Source: UBA9076 sp964418835
GTDB taxonomy: Bacteria > Bacillota_I > Bacilli_A > Erysipelotrichales > Erysipelotrichaceae
Length of the DNA: 8,949 nucleotides
Assembly: GCA_964418835.1 (NCBI GenBank)
Contig: CAYQNJ010000031.1
Location: forward strand, 1-8,949
Direction: 5' to 3'
Shown: in pieces, positions 1-6,296 of the stretch
Numbering within the stretch: position 1 is the stretch's first letter
Layout: each line of letters begins with the position of its first letter
Position numbers and translations under genes: made by a program
Notes under the pieces: generated by a model
Told to the model about the DNA's origin: nothing
Databases searched by the model: none
The model's input: only the letters and a program-made list of their open reading frames with translations

Positions 1-635
1 AAGTCTTTTTCAAACACTTCTATTGCACTAGTCACATTATAATCACTCACAAACTTTTCAATAATATCACAACTTACAGTAGCTGCTCCAACGCCATATT
101 CACATAGTTTTAATACTTGATTACTATTTTTAAAACTTGCGGCAAGTATTTGAGTATTTAAACCATTGTTTTCTAGTATATCTTGTATTCTTTTAACAGT
201 TTCAATACCATCATATCCTAAATTATCAATTCTATTTACATATGGTGCTATATAATCAGCACCACTTTTTGCGGCTAAATAAGCTTGCATTTGAGAATAT
301 ATTGCAGTACCAGTAACTTTCAATCCTGCTTGTTTACACTTCTTCATTGCCTTAAACCCAACAGGAGTTGAAGGTATTTTTACATAAGTATTAACACCTA
401 ATTCTTCTGTAATTCTTTTAGCTTCTAAAAGCATAGTATCTGCATCATTAGAAATAACTTGTACATGCATATCTTTATCATCACCAATGTATTCTCTAAT
501 ACTCTTTAATATCACATATGGATTTTGTCCACTTTTTGCAAGAATTGAAGGATTAGTTGTTACACCATCAATTGGATAAAATTCACAGATTTTCTTAATA
601 TAATCTAAATTTGCATCATCAATAAGTAATTTCAT
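1..635 (-). CDS. fsa: Fructose-6-phosphate aldolase (FSA/TalC family), 3' end cut by window edge
   Basis: This is a class I Schiff-base aldolase of the small transaldolase family. Visible residues are 1-211 of an expected 215-222, so only the extreme C-terminus is missing. The order of motifs matches E. coli FsaA: GVTTNPS at residues 24-30, Gln59 in HVQV, the Schiff-base lysine at K86 in YVKIPST, and YIAPYVNRID at 128-137. Tyr132 sits where FsaA has Tyr131 and true transaldolases have Phe, which favours direct aldol cleavage over transaldolase activity (family knowledge). The start at 635 is set by GAGGAG about 5 nt upstream. The gene begins 11 nt after the stop of the glycyl radical enzyme gene, so the two are almost certainly one operon. 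In this context the inferred reaction is splitting of 1-deoxyfructose-6-phosphate, or of fructose-6-phosphate, into glyceraldehyde-3-phosphate and a C3 ketone. Family assignment is firm; the physiological substrate is inferred. Confidence 0.93.
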   Translation of the reverse strand, partial: MKLLIDDANLDYIKKICEFYPIDGVTTNPSILAKSGQNPYVILKSIREYIGDDKDMHVQVISNDADTMLLEAKRITEELGVNTYVKIPSTPVGFKAMKKCKQAGLKVTGTAIYSQMQAYLAAKSGADYIAPYVNRIDNLGYDGIETVKRIQDILENNGLNTQILAASFKNSNQVLKLCEYGVGAATVSCDIIEKFVSDYNVTSAIEVFEKD

Positions 636-646
636 ATTATCTCCTC

Positions 647-3055
647 TTAAATAGTTTGTTCTGTTCTTGCAATAATATCATCTTGTGTTGCTTTTGATAA
701 CACATTGAAGAAAGCACTATAACCAGCAACTCTTACAATTAAATCCTTATGATTTTCTGGATGAATTTGAGCATCAATTAATGTATCCCTACTAACCACA
801 TTATATTGAACGTGATATCCATCTAATCGATTAAAGAATGTTCTAATTAAAGAAATTAACTTTTCCTTATTCCCATCTTTATTAATTAATGTAGGAGTTA
901 CTTTCTGATTTAATAATACACCACCAGTAATCTCTTTTGTAGGTAATTTTGAAACTGATTTAAATACTGAAGTAGGCCCATTAACATCCATACCATGAGA
1001 TGGAGAACATCCTTCAGCTAAAGGTTCACCTGCTTTTCTGCCATCTGGAGTTGCTAGAGTACTAGCACCTTGAGGAACATTGGCTGATATAGAAGAAGTA
1101 CCTCCATAATAAACTCCACCTATTGGTCCTCTACCAAACCTAGTATTTTTATACTTTTTCATTTCATCAATATATACGTTATATGCTTCAACACCAAGCA
1201 TATCTACATAGTCATTATCATTTCCATACTTTGGTGCATCTATTAACAATTCTCTAATCTTTTGATTTTCTTCACTCTCAAAGTTATCCATTAAAGCATC
1301 CCATAACTGTGTAGTAGTAATCACCTTATCTTCAAACACTAATTTTTTAATAGCAGCTAAACTATCAGAAATATTAGAAATGCCTACTTGTAAGCCACTT
1401 ATAAAATCATAAACAGCTCCACCTTTTTTCATATTTAAACCACGCTCAACACAATCTTCTGTCATCAATGAACCTAAAACATCCGCAGTGTTTTCCTCTT
1501 GTACAAGGTCACAAGTCGCATCAATAATAATTGATTGTCTTGTCATTTCTCTTATAGCCACATCCCATTTTTCCATTAACTCTTCATAAGACTTTATATC
1601 TTTAAAGTGTGTATTTAAACCATTAATTATATGTGTATTAGTCTTAGGATCTTTACCTTGATTCATAGCAATTAACAATGTTTTTGGGAAATTTACATAA
1701 CTCATACCAGTACATCTATAACCCCATTTACCAGGTACTGCCGTTTCAACACAACCAATTGCACTATAGTTATATGCGTCTTCTTCACTAACACCTTTTT
1801 CAATAAAACTAGGAATAATTATTTCATCATTATTAAACGCTGGCATTCCAAATCCACATTTAATTACTTCCATACACTCATTCATAAAATCATTTGGTAA
1901 TCCTGAATGATACCTTACTGTTAAGTTTGGTTGAGTCAAATGACTTTGTGCAACACTCTTTAAAATTAACCAAGAAGCTTTATTAGTCGCATCTGTTTTA
2001 TCTTTTGTTTGTCCACCAACAGTTACGTTTTGATATAAAGGAGAACCTGCAGAAAACTCTGTATGTCCCCAAGGTCTAATCTTATTAACTGTATATGTTT
2101 TTAACCAAAGGTTTGATAATAATTCTACAGCATCATCTTCATCAATAATACCTTTTCTTAAATCATTTTCTAAATACTCATTTACATATTGATCCATTCT
2201 TCCATAAGATAAACTATGTCCATTTGATTCAATTTGTAATATTAATTGTATAAACCAAACACTTTGTAATGCTTCTTGAAAAGAAGATGCTGGTTCATAA
2301 GGAACTTTTTTAGTAATTCTTGCTATTTCTAAAAGTTCTGTCTTTCTTTCTAAATTGCTTTCTTTTTCAGCCATCTCACTAGCTAACTTAGAGTATCTTT
2401 GTGCAAATATCTTACATGCATCAATCACTATCAAACATGCGTTATAAAAATAACTCTTTTGAATATTTCTATAATCTGTATAATCTAAAGAATCTAATTT
2501 TTCTTTAACTCTTCTTTCATAATCTACCAAACCAAATTCAAGTAATCTTGGATAGTTAGCAGCAAAATGAGCATCTCCTGAAGTTACTTTCCCTAAGAAA
2601 CTAATAATTCCTAAATCCGCATATATTTTAGAACTTTCTGGTAAAGCTGTTTTCCCTCTATCATAAATAGTATCATTCTCCCAAAAAGGATAGATTTCTT
2701 TTAGTTTTTCTTTGTTTTCTTCACTAATATGGAAGATATCACCAGGTCTTTTATCAAATTCGTCTAATTCATCAATAACCCAATTCATTGCGTATTCTGG
2801 GAATATAGGTGCACTTAAATTAGAAGAAGCTTGATTACCAACGATCAATGTTTCATCCTCAATATAAATTGACATCTTTTCTAAAATATCTTTTAACATT
2901 AAAGCTCTTTTGATTTCTAATGGCTGATTTTTGTTTATTCTGTATGAATCTGTAGTTATTAAAGCTCTTTCTACACAAACTTCAGGTGTTGTATTAATTA
3001 GTCTTGTACGAAATTCTTTCATACGAGGTGTAAGATTGCCAAAATAATTACTCAT
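647..3055 (-). CDS. ybiW: Glycyl radical enzyme, YbiW type: putative 1,5-anhydroglucitol-6-phosphate ring-opening lyase
   Basis: This is a complete glycyl radical enzyme of 802 aa, close to the about 810 aa of E. coli YbiW. The PFL-like barrel fills roughly residues 1-650. The active-site loop reads SAIGCVETAVPGKWGYR, with thiyl Cys435 and Glu437. The C-terminal glycyl radical motif is RVAGYSAFF with Gly778, and the chain ends DDIIARTEQTI. A single cysteine followed by Val-Glu excludes true pyruvate formate-lyase, which has adjacent cysteines. AGSPLYQNVTVGGQ (336-349) and GKWGYRCTGMS resemble YbiW and not PflD, as I remember those sequences. Predicted role: radical C-O cleavage of a 1,5-anhydrohexitol-6-phosphate to 1-deoxyfructose-6-phosphate in the cytosol, under anoxia. 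An ATG four codons upstream (3067) exists, but GGAGG lies between the two and is spaced 5 nt from the ATG at 3055, which is therefore chosen. It is first in an operon with fsa and divergent from its activase. A polyol dehydratase role is the main alternative. Confidence 0.9.
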   Translation of the reverse strand: MSNYFGNLTPRMKEFRTRLINTTPEVCVERALITTDSYRINKNQPLEIKRALMLKDILEKMSIYIEDETLIVGNQASSNLSAPIFPEYAMNWVIDELDEFDKRPGDIFHISEENKEKLKEIYPFWENDTIYDRGKTALPESSKIYADLGIISFLGKVTSGDAHFAANYPRLLEFGLVDYERRVKEKLDSLDYTDYRNIQKSYFYNACLIVIDACKIFAQRYSKLASEMAEKESNLERKTELLEIARITKKVPYEPASSFQEALQSVWFIQLILQIESNGHSLSYGRMDQYVNEYLENDLRKGIIDEDDAVELLSNLWLKTYTVNKIRPWGHTEFSAGSPLYQNVTVGGQTKDKTDATNKASWLILKSVAQSHLTQPNLTVRYHSGLPNDFMNECMEVIKCGFGMPAFNNDEIIIPSFIEKGVSEEDAYNYSAIGCVETAVPGKWGYRCTGMSYVNFPKTLLIAMNQGKDPKTNTHIINGLNTHFKDIKSYEELMEKWDVAIREMTRQSIIIDATCDLVQEENTADVLGSLMTEDCVERGLNMKKGGAVYDFISGLQVGISNISDSLAAIKKLVFEDKVITTTQLWDALMDNFESEENQKIRELLIDAPKYGNDNDYVDMLGVEAYNVYIDEMKKYKNTRFGRGPIGGVYYGGTSSISANVPQGASTLATPDGRKAGEPLAEGCSPSHGMDVNGPTSVFKSVSKLPTKEITGGVLLNQKVTPTLINKDGNKEKLISLIRTFFNRLDGYHVQYNVVSRDTLIDAQIHPENHKDLIVRVAGYSAFFNVLSKATQDDIIARTEQTI

Positions 3056-3068
3056 ATAATCCTCCATA

Positions 3069-3081
3069 TTTCATTCGAAAG
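3069..3081. promoter_or_regulatory. Candidate DeoR-family operator, copy 1 (leader of the GRE gene)
   Basis: The sequence TTTCATTCGAAAG contains the TTTCRTTCG core shared with copies at 3145 and 3167. It also has a short inverted repeat, TTTC-N4-GAAA. It lies 14 nt upstream of the GRE start codon, downstream of the predicted transcription start, where a bound repressor could block elongation. That it binds the DeoR protein encoded at 4165 is inferred from position and from the TTTCG-type sites known for several DeoR-family regulators. Confidence 0.45.
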
Positions 3082-3108
3082 CTTTTTTACTTTCATAATT
3101 ACAATTAT

Positions 3109-3114
3109 ATACTA
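3109..3114 (-). promoter_or_regulatory. -10 box of the glycyl radical enzyme operon promoter
   Basis: The minus-strand sequence is TAGTAT, 17 bp downstream of a perfect TTGACA. A better-looking TATAAT overlaps a few bases further downstream, but its spacer would be 22 bp, so TAGTAT is preferred. Confidence 0.55.
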
Positions 3115-3131
3115 CAAATATTTATAACTAA

Positions 3132-3137
3132 TGTCAA
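3132..3137 (-). promoter_or_regulatory. -35 box of the glycyl radical enzyme operon promoter
   Basis: Read on the minus strand this is a consensus TTGACA. It is followed 17 bp later by TAGTAT (plus-strand positions 3109-3114), a 4/6 match to the -10 consensus. Transcription would start near 3102, giving a leader of about 47 nt. A TTTCATTCG repeat at 3069-3077 lies inside this leader. Two further repeats lie just upstream of the -35 box, at 3145 and 3167. Confidence 0.65.
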
Positions 3138-3144
3138 CATAATT

Positions 3145-3155
3145 TTTCATTCGTA
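3145..3155. promoter_or_regulatory. Candidate DeoR-family operator, copy 2
   Basis: The sequence is TTTCATTCGTA. It starts exactly 22 bp, about two helical turns, before copy 3, and in the same orientation. It lies upstream of the -35 boxes of both divergent promoters, so a single bound complex could influence both operons. Confidence 0.5.
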
Positions 3156-3166
3156 TTTTATTTTGC

Positions 3167-3177
3167 TTTCGTTCGTA
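3167..3177. promoter_or_regulatory. Candidate DeoR-family operator, copy 3
   Basis: The sequence is TTTCGTTCGTA, differing from copy 2 at one base. It ends 9 bp before the proposed -35 box (3187-3192) of the activase-regulator promoter. Function is inferred from repetition and position. Confidence 0.5.
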
Positions 3178-3186
3178 ACTTTTTAT

Positions 3187-3214
3187 TTTACATTCACTAG
3201 CAATGTGATATTAT
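3187..3214 (+). promoter_or_regulatory. Promoter of the activase-regulator operon (extended -10 type)
   Basis: TTTACA at 3187-3192 (5/6 to TTGACA) is followed after 16 bp by TATTAT at 3209-3214. A TGN extension sits at 3206-3208. Transcription would start near 3221, leaving only about 14 nt of leader, just enough to hold the GAGGT ribosome binding site at 3223-3227. An imperfect inverted repeat, ACATT-N7-AATGT (3190-3206), lies between the boxes and could be an additional protein site. Confidence 0.55.
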
Positions 3215-3234
3215 ACTATTGTGAGGTAACTATA

Positions 3235-4152
3235 ATGGAGATTATCAAAGAAGAAAAAAACGGTCTAATATTTAACATACAAAAATTTAGCATTCATGAT
3301 GGTCCTGGAATAAGAACAGTTGTATTTTTTAAAGGATGTCCTTTAAAATGTGAATGGTGTTCAAATCCAGAAAGTCAAAACCCTAACATACAAATATACT
3401 GGGATAAAGACTCTAAAAGAGGATATGATAAAGATTATATTGAAGTTATGGAAACAAGTAACCTTAATGTCTCAAGAAAAGGTGAAATTAAAATAGATAA
3501 TAACTTTTTAAATAAATATAAACTTAAAGAAGAAAAATTAAATTATAAATACACTCAAGAAGGTTATTTTGAAAGTATAAATAATATAGTTAAAGTATGC
3601 CTTCAAGATAAAATGTTTTACGAAGAAAGTGATGGTGGAGTAACTTTATCAGGTGGAGAAGTGTTAGCTCAACCAGAATTTGCGATAGAGCTATTAAAAA
3701 GATTAAAGGAACTAAACATACATACAGCTATTGAAACTACTGGTTATGCAAGTAGTCAAATACTAAAAGATTTTACAAAGTATTTAGACTTAATACTATT
3801 TGACTTAAAACATTATAATAGTAAAAAACATTTATCCAAAACAGGTGTACCAAATGAACTAATTATTACAAACATTCAAAAACTTGTAAAAAACAAGATT
3901 AACTTCTTAATTAGAATACCTGTGATACCAGATTTTAATAGTACATTAGAAGACGCAAAACAATTCAGTAAGTTATTAAATGAATTAGGTATAAAACAAG
4001 TACAACTGTTACCTTTCCACCAATTTGGGGAAAAGAAATATGAAAACCTTAATATTAATTATTTATATAAAGATGTAAAATCATTATATGAAGAAGACTT
4101 AGAAGAATATAAAAACATATTTTTAGAAAACAATATCAACGCATTCTTTTAA
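3235..4152 (+). CDS. Glycyl radical enzyme activating enzyme (radical SAM, PflC/YbiY type) lacking ferredoxin-insert cysteines
   Basis: This radical-SAM enzyme would install the glycyl radical on Gly778 of the divergently encoded partner. The 305-residue protein begins NGLIFNIQKFSIHDGPGIRTVVFFKGC. It carries the CxxxCxxC cluster motif at Cys35, Cys39 and Cys42, then NPESQ, the SGGE motif at 139-142 and LLPFHQFGEKKY at 258-269. SGGEVLAQPEFA and LLPFHQ.GE.KY resemble E. coli PflC as I remember it. Relatives usually carry a ferredoxin-like insert with cysteines for extra [4Fe-4S] clusters between NPESQ and SGGE. Here that stretch (50-138) has normal length, is lysine- and aspartate-rich, and contains only Cys122, so auxiliary clusters appear lost. 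The frame is open throughout. The start at 3235 is chosen over an upstream ATG at 3163 because GAGGT sits 7 nt before it and homology begins soon after. It is followed 12 nt later by the DeoR gene. Confidence 0.92.
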   Translation: MEIIKEEKNGLIFNIQKFSIHDGPGIRTVVFFKGCPLKCEWCSNPESQNPNIQIYWDKDSKRGYDKDYIEVMETSNLNVSRKGEIKIDNNFLNKYKLKEEKLNYKYTQEGYFESINNIVKVCLQDKMFYEESDGGVTLSGGEVLAQPEFAIELLKRLKELNIHTAIETTGYASSQILKDFTKYLDLILFDLKHYNSKKHLSKTGVPNELIITNIQKLVKNKINFLIRIPVIPDFNSTLEDAKQFSKLLNELGIKQVQLLPFHQFGEKKYENLNINYLYKDVKSLYEEDLEEYKNIFLENNINAFF

Positions 4153-4164
4153 AAGGAGACTACC

Positions 4165-4914
4165 ATGAATAAAAAAAGATCTACGCAAATATTAGAACTA
4201 GTTACTAAGCATAAACAAATCGAAGTTACTCAACTAGCAAAAGAATTAAATGTATCTCAAGTAACAATGAGAAAAGATTTAGATGAACTTGAAAAACAAG
4301 GAATAATCTCTAGAAAACATGGATTTGCTCAAATAAGAAGCAGTGATGATATAAACGGAAGAATTGCTTACCATTATGAAAACAAAAGGGAAATAGCTAT
4401 TAAAGCCACAGAATTAATCAATGATGGAGAAACTTTAATGATAGAGAATGGAAGCTGTTGTGCTCTATTTGCGGGTGAATTAACCAAGACAAAAGAAAAT
4501 CTAACCATTATTACAAACAGTGCTTTTATAGCTAACTACATAAGACATAAAGCAAACTTTGAAATAATATTGTTAGGTGGTTTATACCAAAAAGAATCTC
4601 AAGTATTAGTTGGTCCAATGATTAAACAATACTTAGAAAACTTTTATGTAGATAAAATATTTATAGGAACTGATGGATATACTAGTTTAACAAGTTTTAC
4701 AAACTCAAACCAAATGAGAGCACAAGCCACAAAAGACATGGCATCACACGCAAACAACATCATAATTCTTACAGAAAGTGAAAAATTCTTAAACAGAGGG
4801 ATAACACCATTAAATCTAGATGAAAAAATAAAAATGGTTATCACAGATTCAAACATAGAAGATCAATACATTAACGAACTAAATAATAAAAACATTGAAG
4901 TAATCAAAGCATAA
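4165..4914 (+). CDS. DeoR-family transcriptional regulator, likely controller of the divergent sugar operons
   Basis: This is a full-length DeoR-family regulator of 249 aa. An N-terminal winged helix-turn-helix lies at about residues 5-57; the HTH core is VTQLAKELNVSQVTMRKDLD (21-40), followed by the wing signature ISRKHGFA. The C-terminal DeoR sensor domain (about 74-235) belongs to the phosphosugar-isomerase-like fold and typically binds sugar phosphates. Its usual DxGTT ligand loop reads ENGSCC (94-99) here. Other family marks are LLGGLYQKES (136-145), IGTDGY (167-172) and TESEKF (203-208). AAGGAG 7 nt upstream fixes the start. It lies 12 nt after the activase stop, so the two are co-transcribed. 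The likely job is repression of both divergent operons through the TTTCRTTCG repeats, with an anhydrohexitol or deoxyketose phosphate as inducer. Family is certain; target and ligand are inference. Confidence 0.9.
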   Translation: MNKKRSTQILELVTKHKQIEVTQLAKELNVSQVTMRKDLDELEKQGIISRKHGFAQIRSSDDINGRIAYHYENKREIAIKATELINDGETLMIENGSCCALFAGELTKTKENLTIITNSAFIANYIRHKANFEIILLGGLYQKESQVLVGPMIKQYLENFYVDKIFIGTDGYTSLTSFTNSNQMRAQATKDMASHANNIIILTESEKFLNRGITPLNLDEKIKMVITDSNIEDQYINELNNKNIEVIKA

Positions 4915-4938
4915 AAAAATTGGCATTGCCAATTTTTT
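4914..4938. terminator. Bidirectional rho-independent terminator
   Basis: An 11-bp stem, AAAAAATTGGC with GCCAATTTTTT, closes on an ATT loop. It has a run of T at the 3' side on both strands. The last base of the regulator's stop codon lies at its left edge and the stop of the minus-strand UMF1 gene at its right edge, so it serves both convergent genes and closes the fermentation module. Confidence 0.85.
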
Positions 4939-6181
4939 ATATATCTGCACTATTACTCGGAACCTTAATTAAAATAATTAATCCGACCACTAATAATATA
5001 AGTAACGCCCCAACACCAATTCTACTACTTCCAGTAGCTTGAGTAAGAATACCCATCAATAATGTACCAGTAAATGCGGCACCCTTTCCAAAAATATCAA
5101 ATATCCCAAAGAATTCATTTGAATTCTCTTTAGGAACTAATCTAGAAAAATAACTTCTTGATAAAGCTTGAATAGCCCCTTGGAAAATAGCAACACAAAC
5201 TGCAAGTAACCAAAACTCCCATGCTTTATCCAATTGTAATGCGAATAAGACAATTAATATGTATCCTATAACACTAACTTCAATTAATTTCCTTGTTTTA
5301 AATTTCTTAGATAATTTACCAAATATTAATGCAAATGGAAAGGCAATTATTTGAGTTAATAATAGAGCTAATAATAAATCATTGTCACCAATACCAACGT
5401 CCTTACCATAAGAAGTTGCTAGTTCAATAATTGTATAAACACCATCAATATAGAAGAAATAAGCTAACATAAACATCCACATAGGTTTATTCTTTCTAGC
5501 TTTTTCAATAGTTTGTTTTAAACCGTTAATAATCGAAGAAAAACTTTTCCCTTTTTCTTCTGTATCAAAATAAACTTGTTTATAGTTTTTAAGCAAAGGT
5601 ATTGAACATATAAACCACCATATAGCAATTAAGGTGAAGGCAATTATACCCGCTACTGAAGTAGATATACCTATTTTGTCACTATTTAAAATCATTAATA
5701 AACATATAATAAATGGTATACAGCTTCCAATATACCCCCAAGCATAGCCTGCAGAAGATACTTCATCACTTTTTTCATCTGTAGTAACATCAACTAACAT
5801 AGCATCATAGAAAACTATGCTTCCTGAAAATCCAATTCTCCCAATCAAAAATACAAATAAGAACAATTGCCATGTATTAATAAAACCTAATAAAGCACAA
5901 CCAATACACCCTAGAATCAAAAACATTGTAAAATACTTTTTCTTTTTATCTTTACCATCTGCAAGTCTACCAAGTGTTGGTCCTAGTATTGCGACCACAA
6001 ATGTTGCAAAAGATAATGTATAACTCCAATAGGCAGTTGAATCAGAAAGAGCAACTCCTTCTGCACTTGCAATATTCTTAAAGAATATTGGAATTAATGT
6101 TGAAATCATTAAAACAAATGCTGAATTCCCGATATCATACAATATCCAAGACTTTTCTAATTTCGTTAATTTATTTTTCAT
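4937..6181 (-). CDS. UMF1/Atg22-type major facilitator superfamily transporter, substrate unknown
   Basis: This is an integral membrane transporter of 414 aa with about 12 predicted helices, for example around residues 13-35, 55-72, 84-104, 107-126, 147-165, 172-195, 235-255, 268-287, 301-315, 323-340, 364-380 and 388-405. Family marks are the N-terminal KSWILYDIGNSAF, the MFS loop GRLADGKDKKKK at 71-82, FFYIDGVYTII at 242-252 and EFFGIFDIFGKGAAFTG at 356-372. UMF1 proteins are related to fungal vacuolar amino-acid exporters of the Atg22 group, but bacterial substrates are mostly undefined. The start at 6181 follows AAGGGG, 6-7 nt away. It is convergent with the DeoR gene and separated from it only by the shared terminator, with its own promoter, so a link to the anhydrosugar module is possible but not shown by an operon. 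A role in sugar or amino-acid exchange cannot be decided from sequence. Confidence 0.85.
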   Translation of the reverse strand: MKNKLTKLEKSWILYDIGNSAFVLMISTLIPIFFKNIASAEGVALSDSTAYWSYTLSFATFVVAILGPTLGRLADGKDKKKKYFTMFLILGCIGCALLGFINTWQLFLFVFLIGRIGFSGSIVFYDAMLVDVTTDEKSDEVSSAGYAWGYIGSCIPFIICLLMILNSDKIGISTSVAGIIAFTLIAIWWFICSIPLLKNYKQVYFDTEEKGKSFSSIINGLKQTIEKARKNKPMWMFMLAYFFYIDGVYTIIELATSYGKDVGIGDNDLLLALLLTQIIAFPFALIFGKLSKKFKTRKLIEVSVIGYILIVLFALQLDKAWEFWLLAVCVAIFQGAIQALSRSYFSRLVPKENSNEFFGIFDIFGKGAAFTGTLLMGILTQATGSSRIGVGALLILLVVGLIILIKVPSNSADI

Positions 6182-6206
6182 AAATATCCCCTTACTTCAC
6201 TTGTTA

Positions 6207-6215
6207 ATTTTACCA
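6207..6215 (-). promoter_or_regulatory. Extended -10 promoter of the UMF1 transporter gene
   Basis: The minus strand reads TGG then TAAAAT, an extended -10 element (5/6 hexamer) 26 bp upstream of the start codon. No convincing -35 box is visible at 16-18 bp, so the call rests on the TGN extension. None of the TTTCRTTCG repeats of the sugar module is present here. Confidence 0.45.
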
Positions 6216-6263
6216 TGAAACACTCAATTAAAAACCATTTTACATACATTTAATTTAGTTGTA

Positions 6264-6272
6264 TGTTAGAAT
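6264..6272 (+). promoter_or_regulatory. Extended -10 promoter of the phospholipase-like/YoaK operon
   Basis: TGT then TAGAAT (6267-6272) forms an extended -10 box (5/6), with a weak TACATT 16 bp upstream at 6245-6250. Transcription would start near 6279, shortly before the GAGG ribosome binding site at 6286-6289. An inverted repeat, ACATAC-N13-GTATGT (6242-6266), surrounds the spacer and overlaps the -10 extension, so it is placed where a repressor would act. Confidence 0.45.
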
Positions 6273-6296
6273 ATTTTTAAGAAATGAGGTATTAGT

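Noticed and set aside
647..3055. Pyruvate formate-lyase
   Set aside because: The active site has a single Cys followed by Val-Glu, not adjacent cysteines, and the locus holds an FSA aldolase and a DeoR regulator.
3056..3067. Upstream ATG at 3067 as start of the glycyl radical enzyme
   Set aside because: No ribosome binding site precedes it, while GGAGG inside the four extra codons is correctly spaced for the ATG at 3055.
3163..3234. Longer activase starting at 3163
   Set aside because: The extra 24 residues would be encoded across the proposed promoter and do not resemble activases; GAGGT precedes the ATG at 3235.
4644..4856. Minus-strand open frame opposite the DeoR gene
   Set aside because: It is antisense to a clear family member, with no ribosome binding site and no recognisable product.
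5817..6023. Plus-strand open frame opposite the UMF1 gene
   Set aside because: It is the antisense shadow of conserved transporter sequence.
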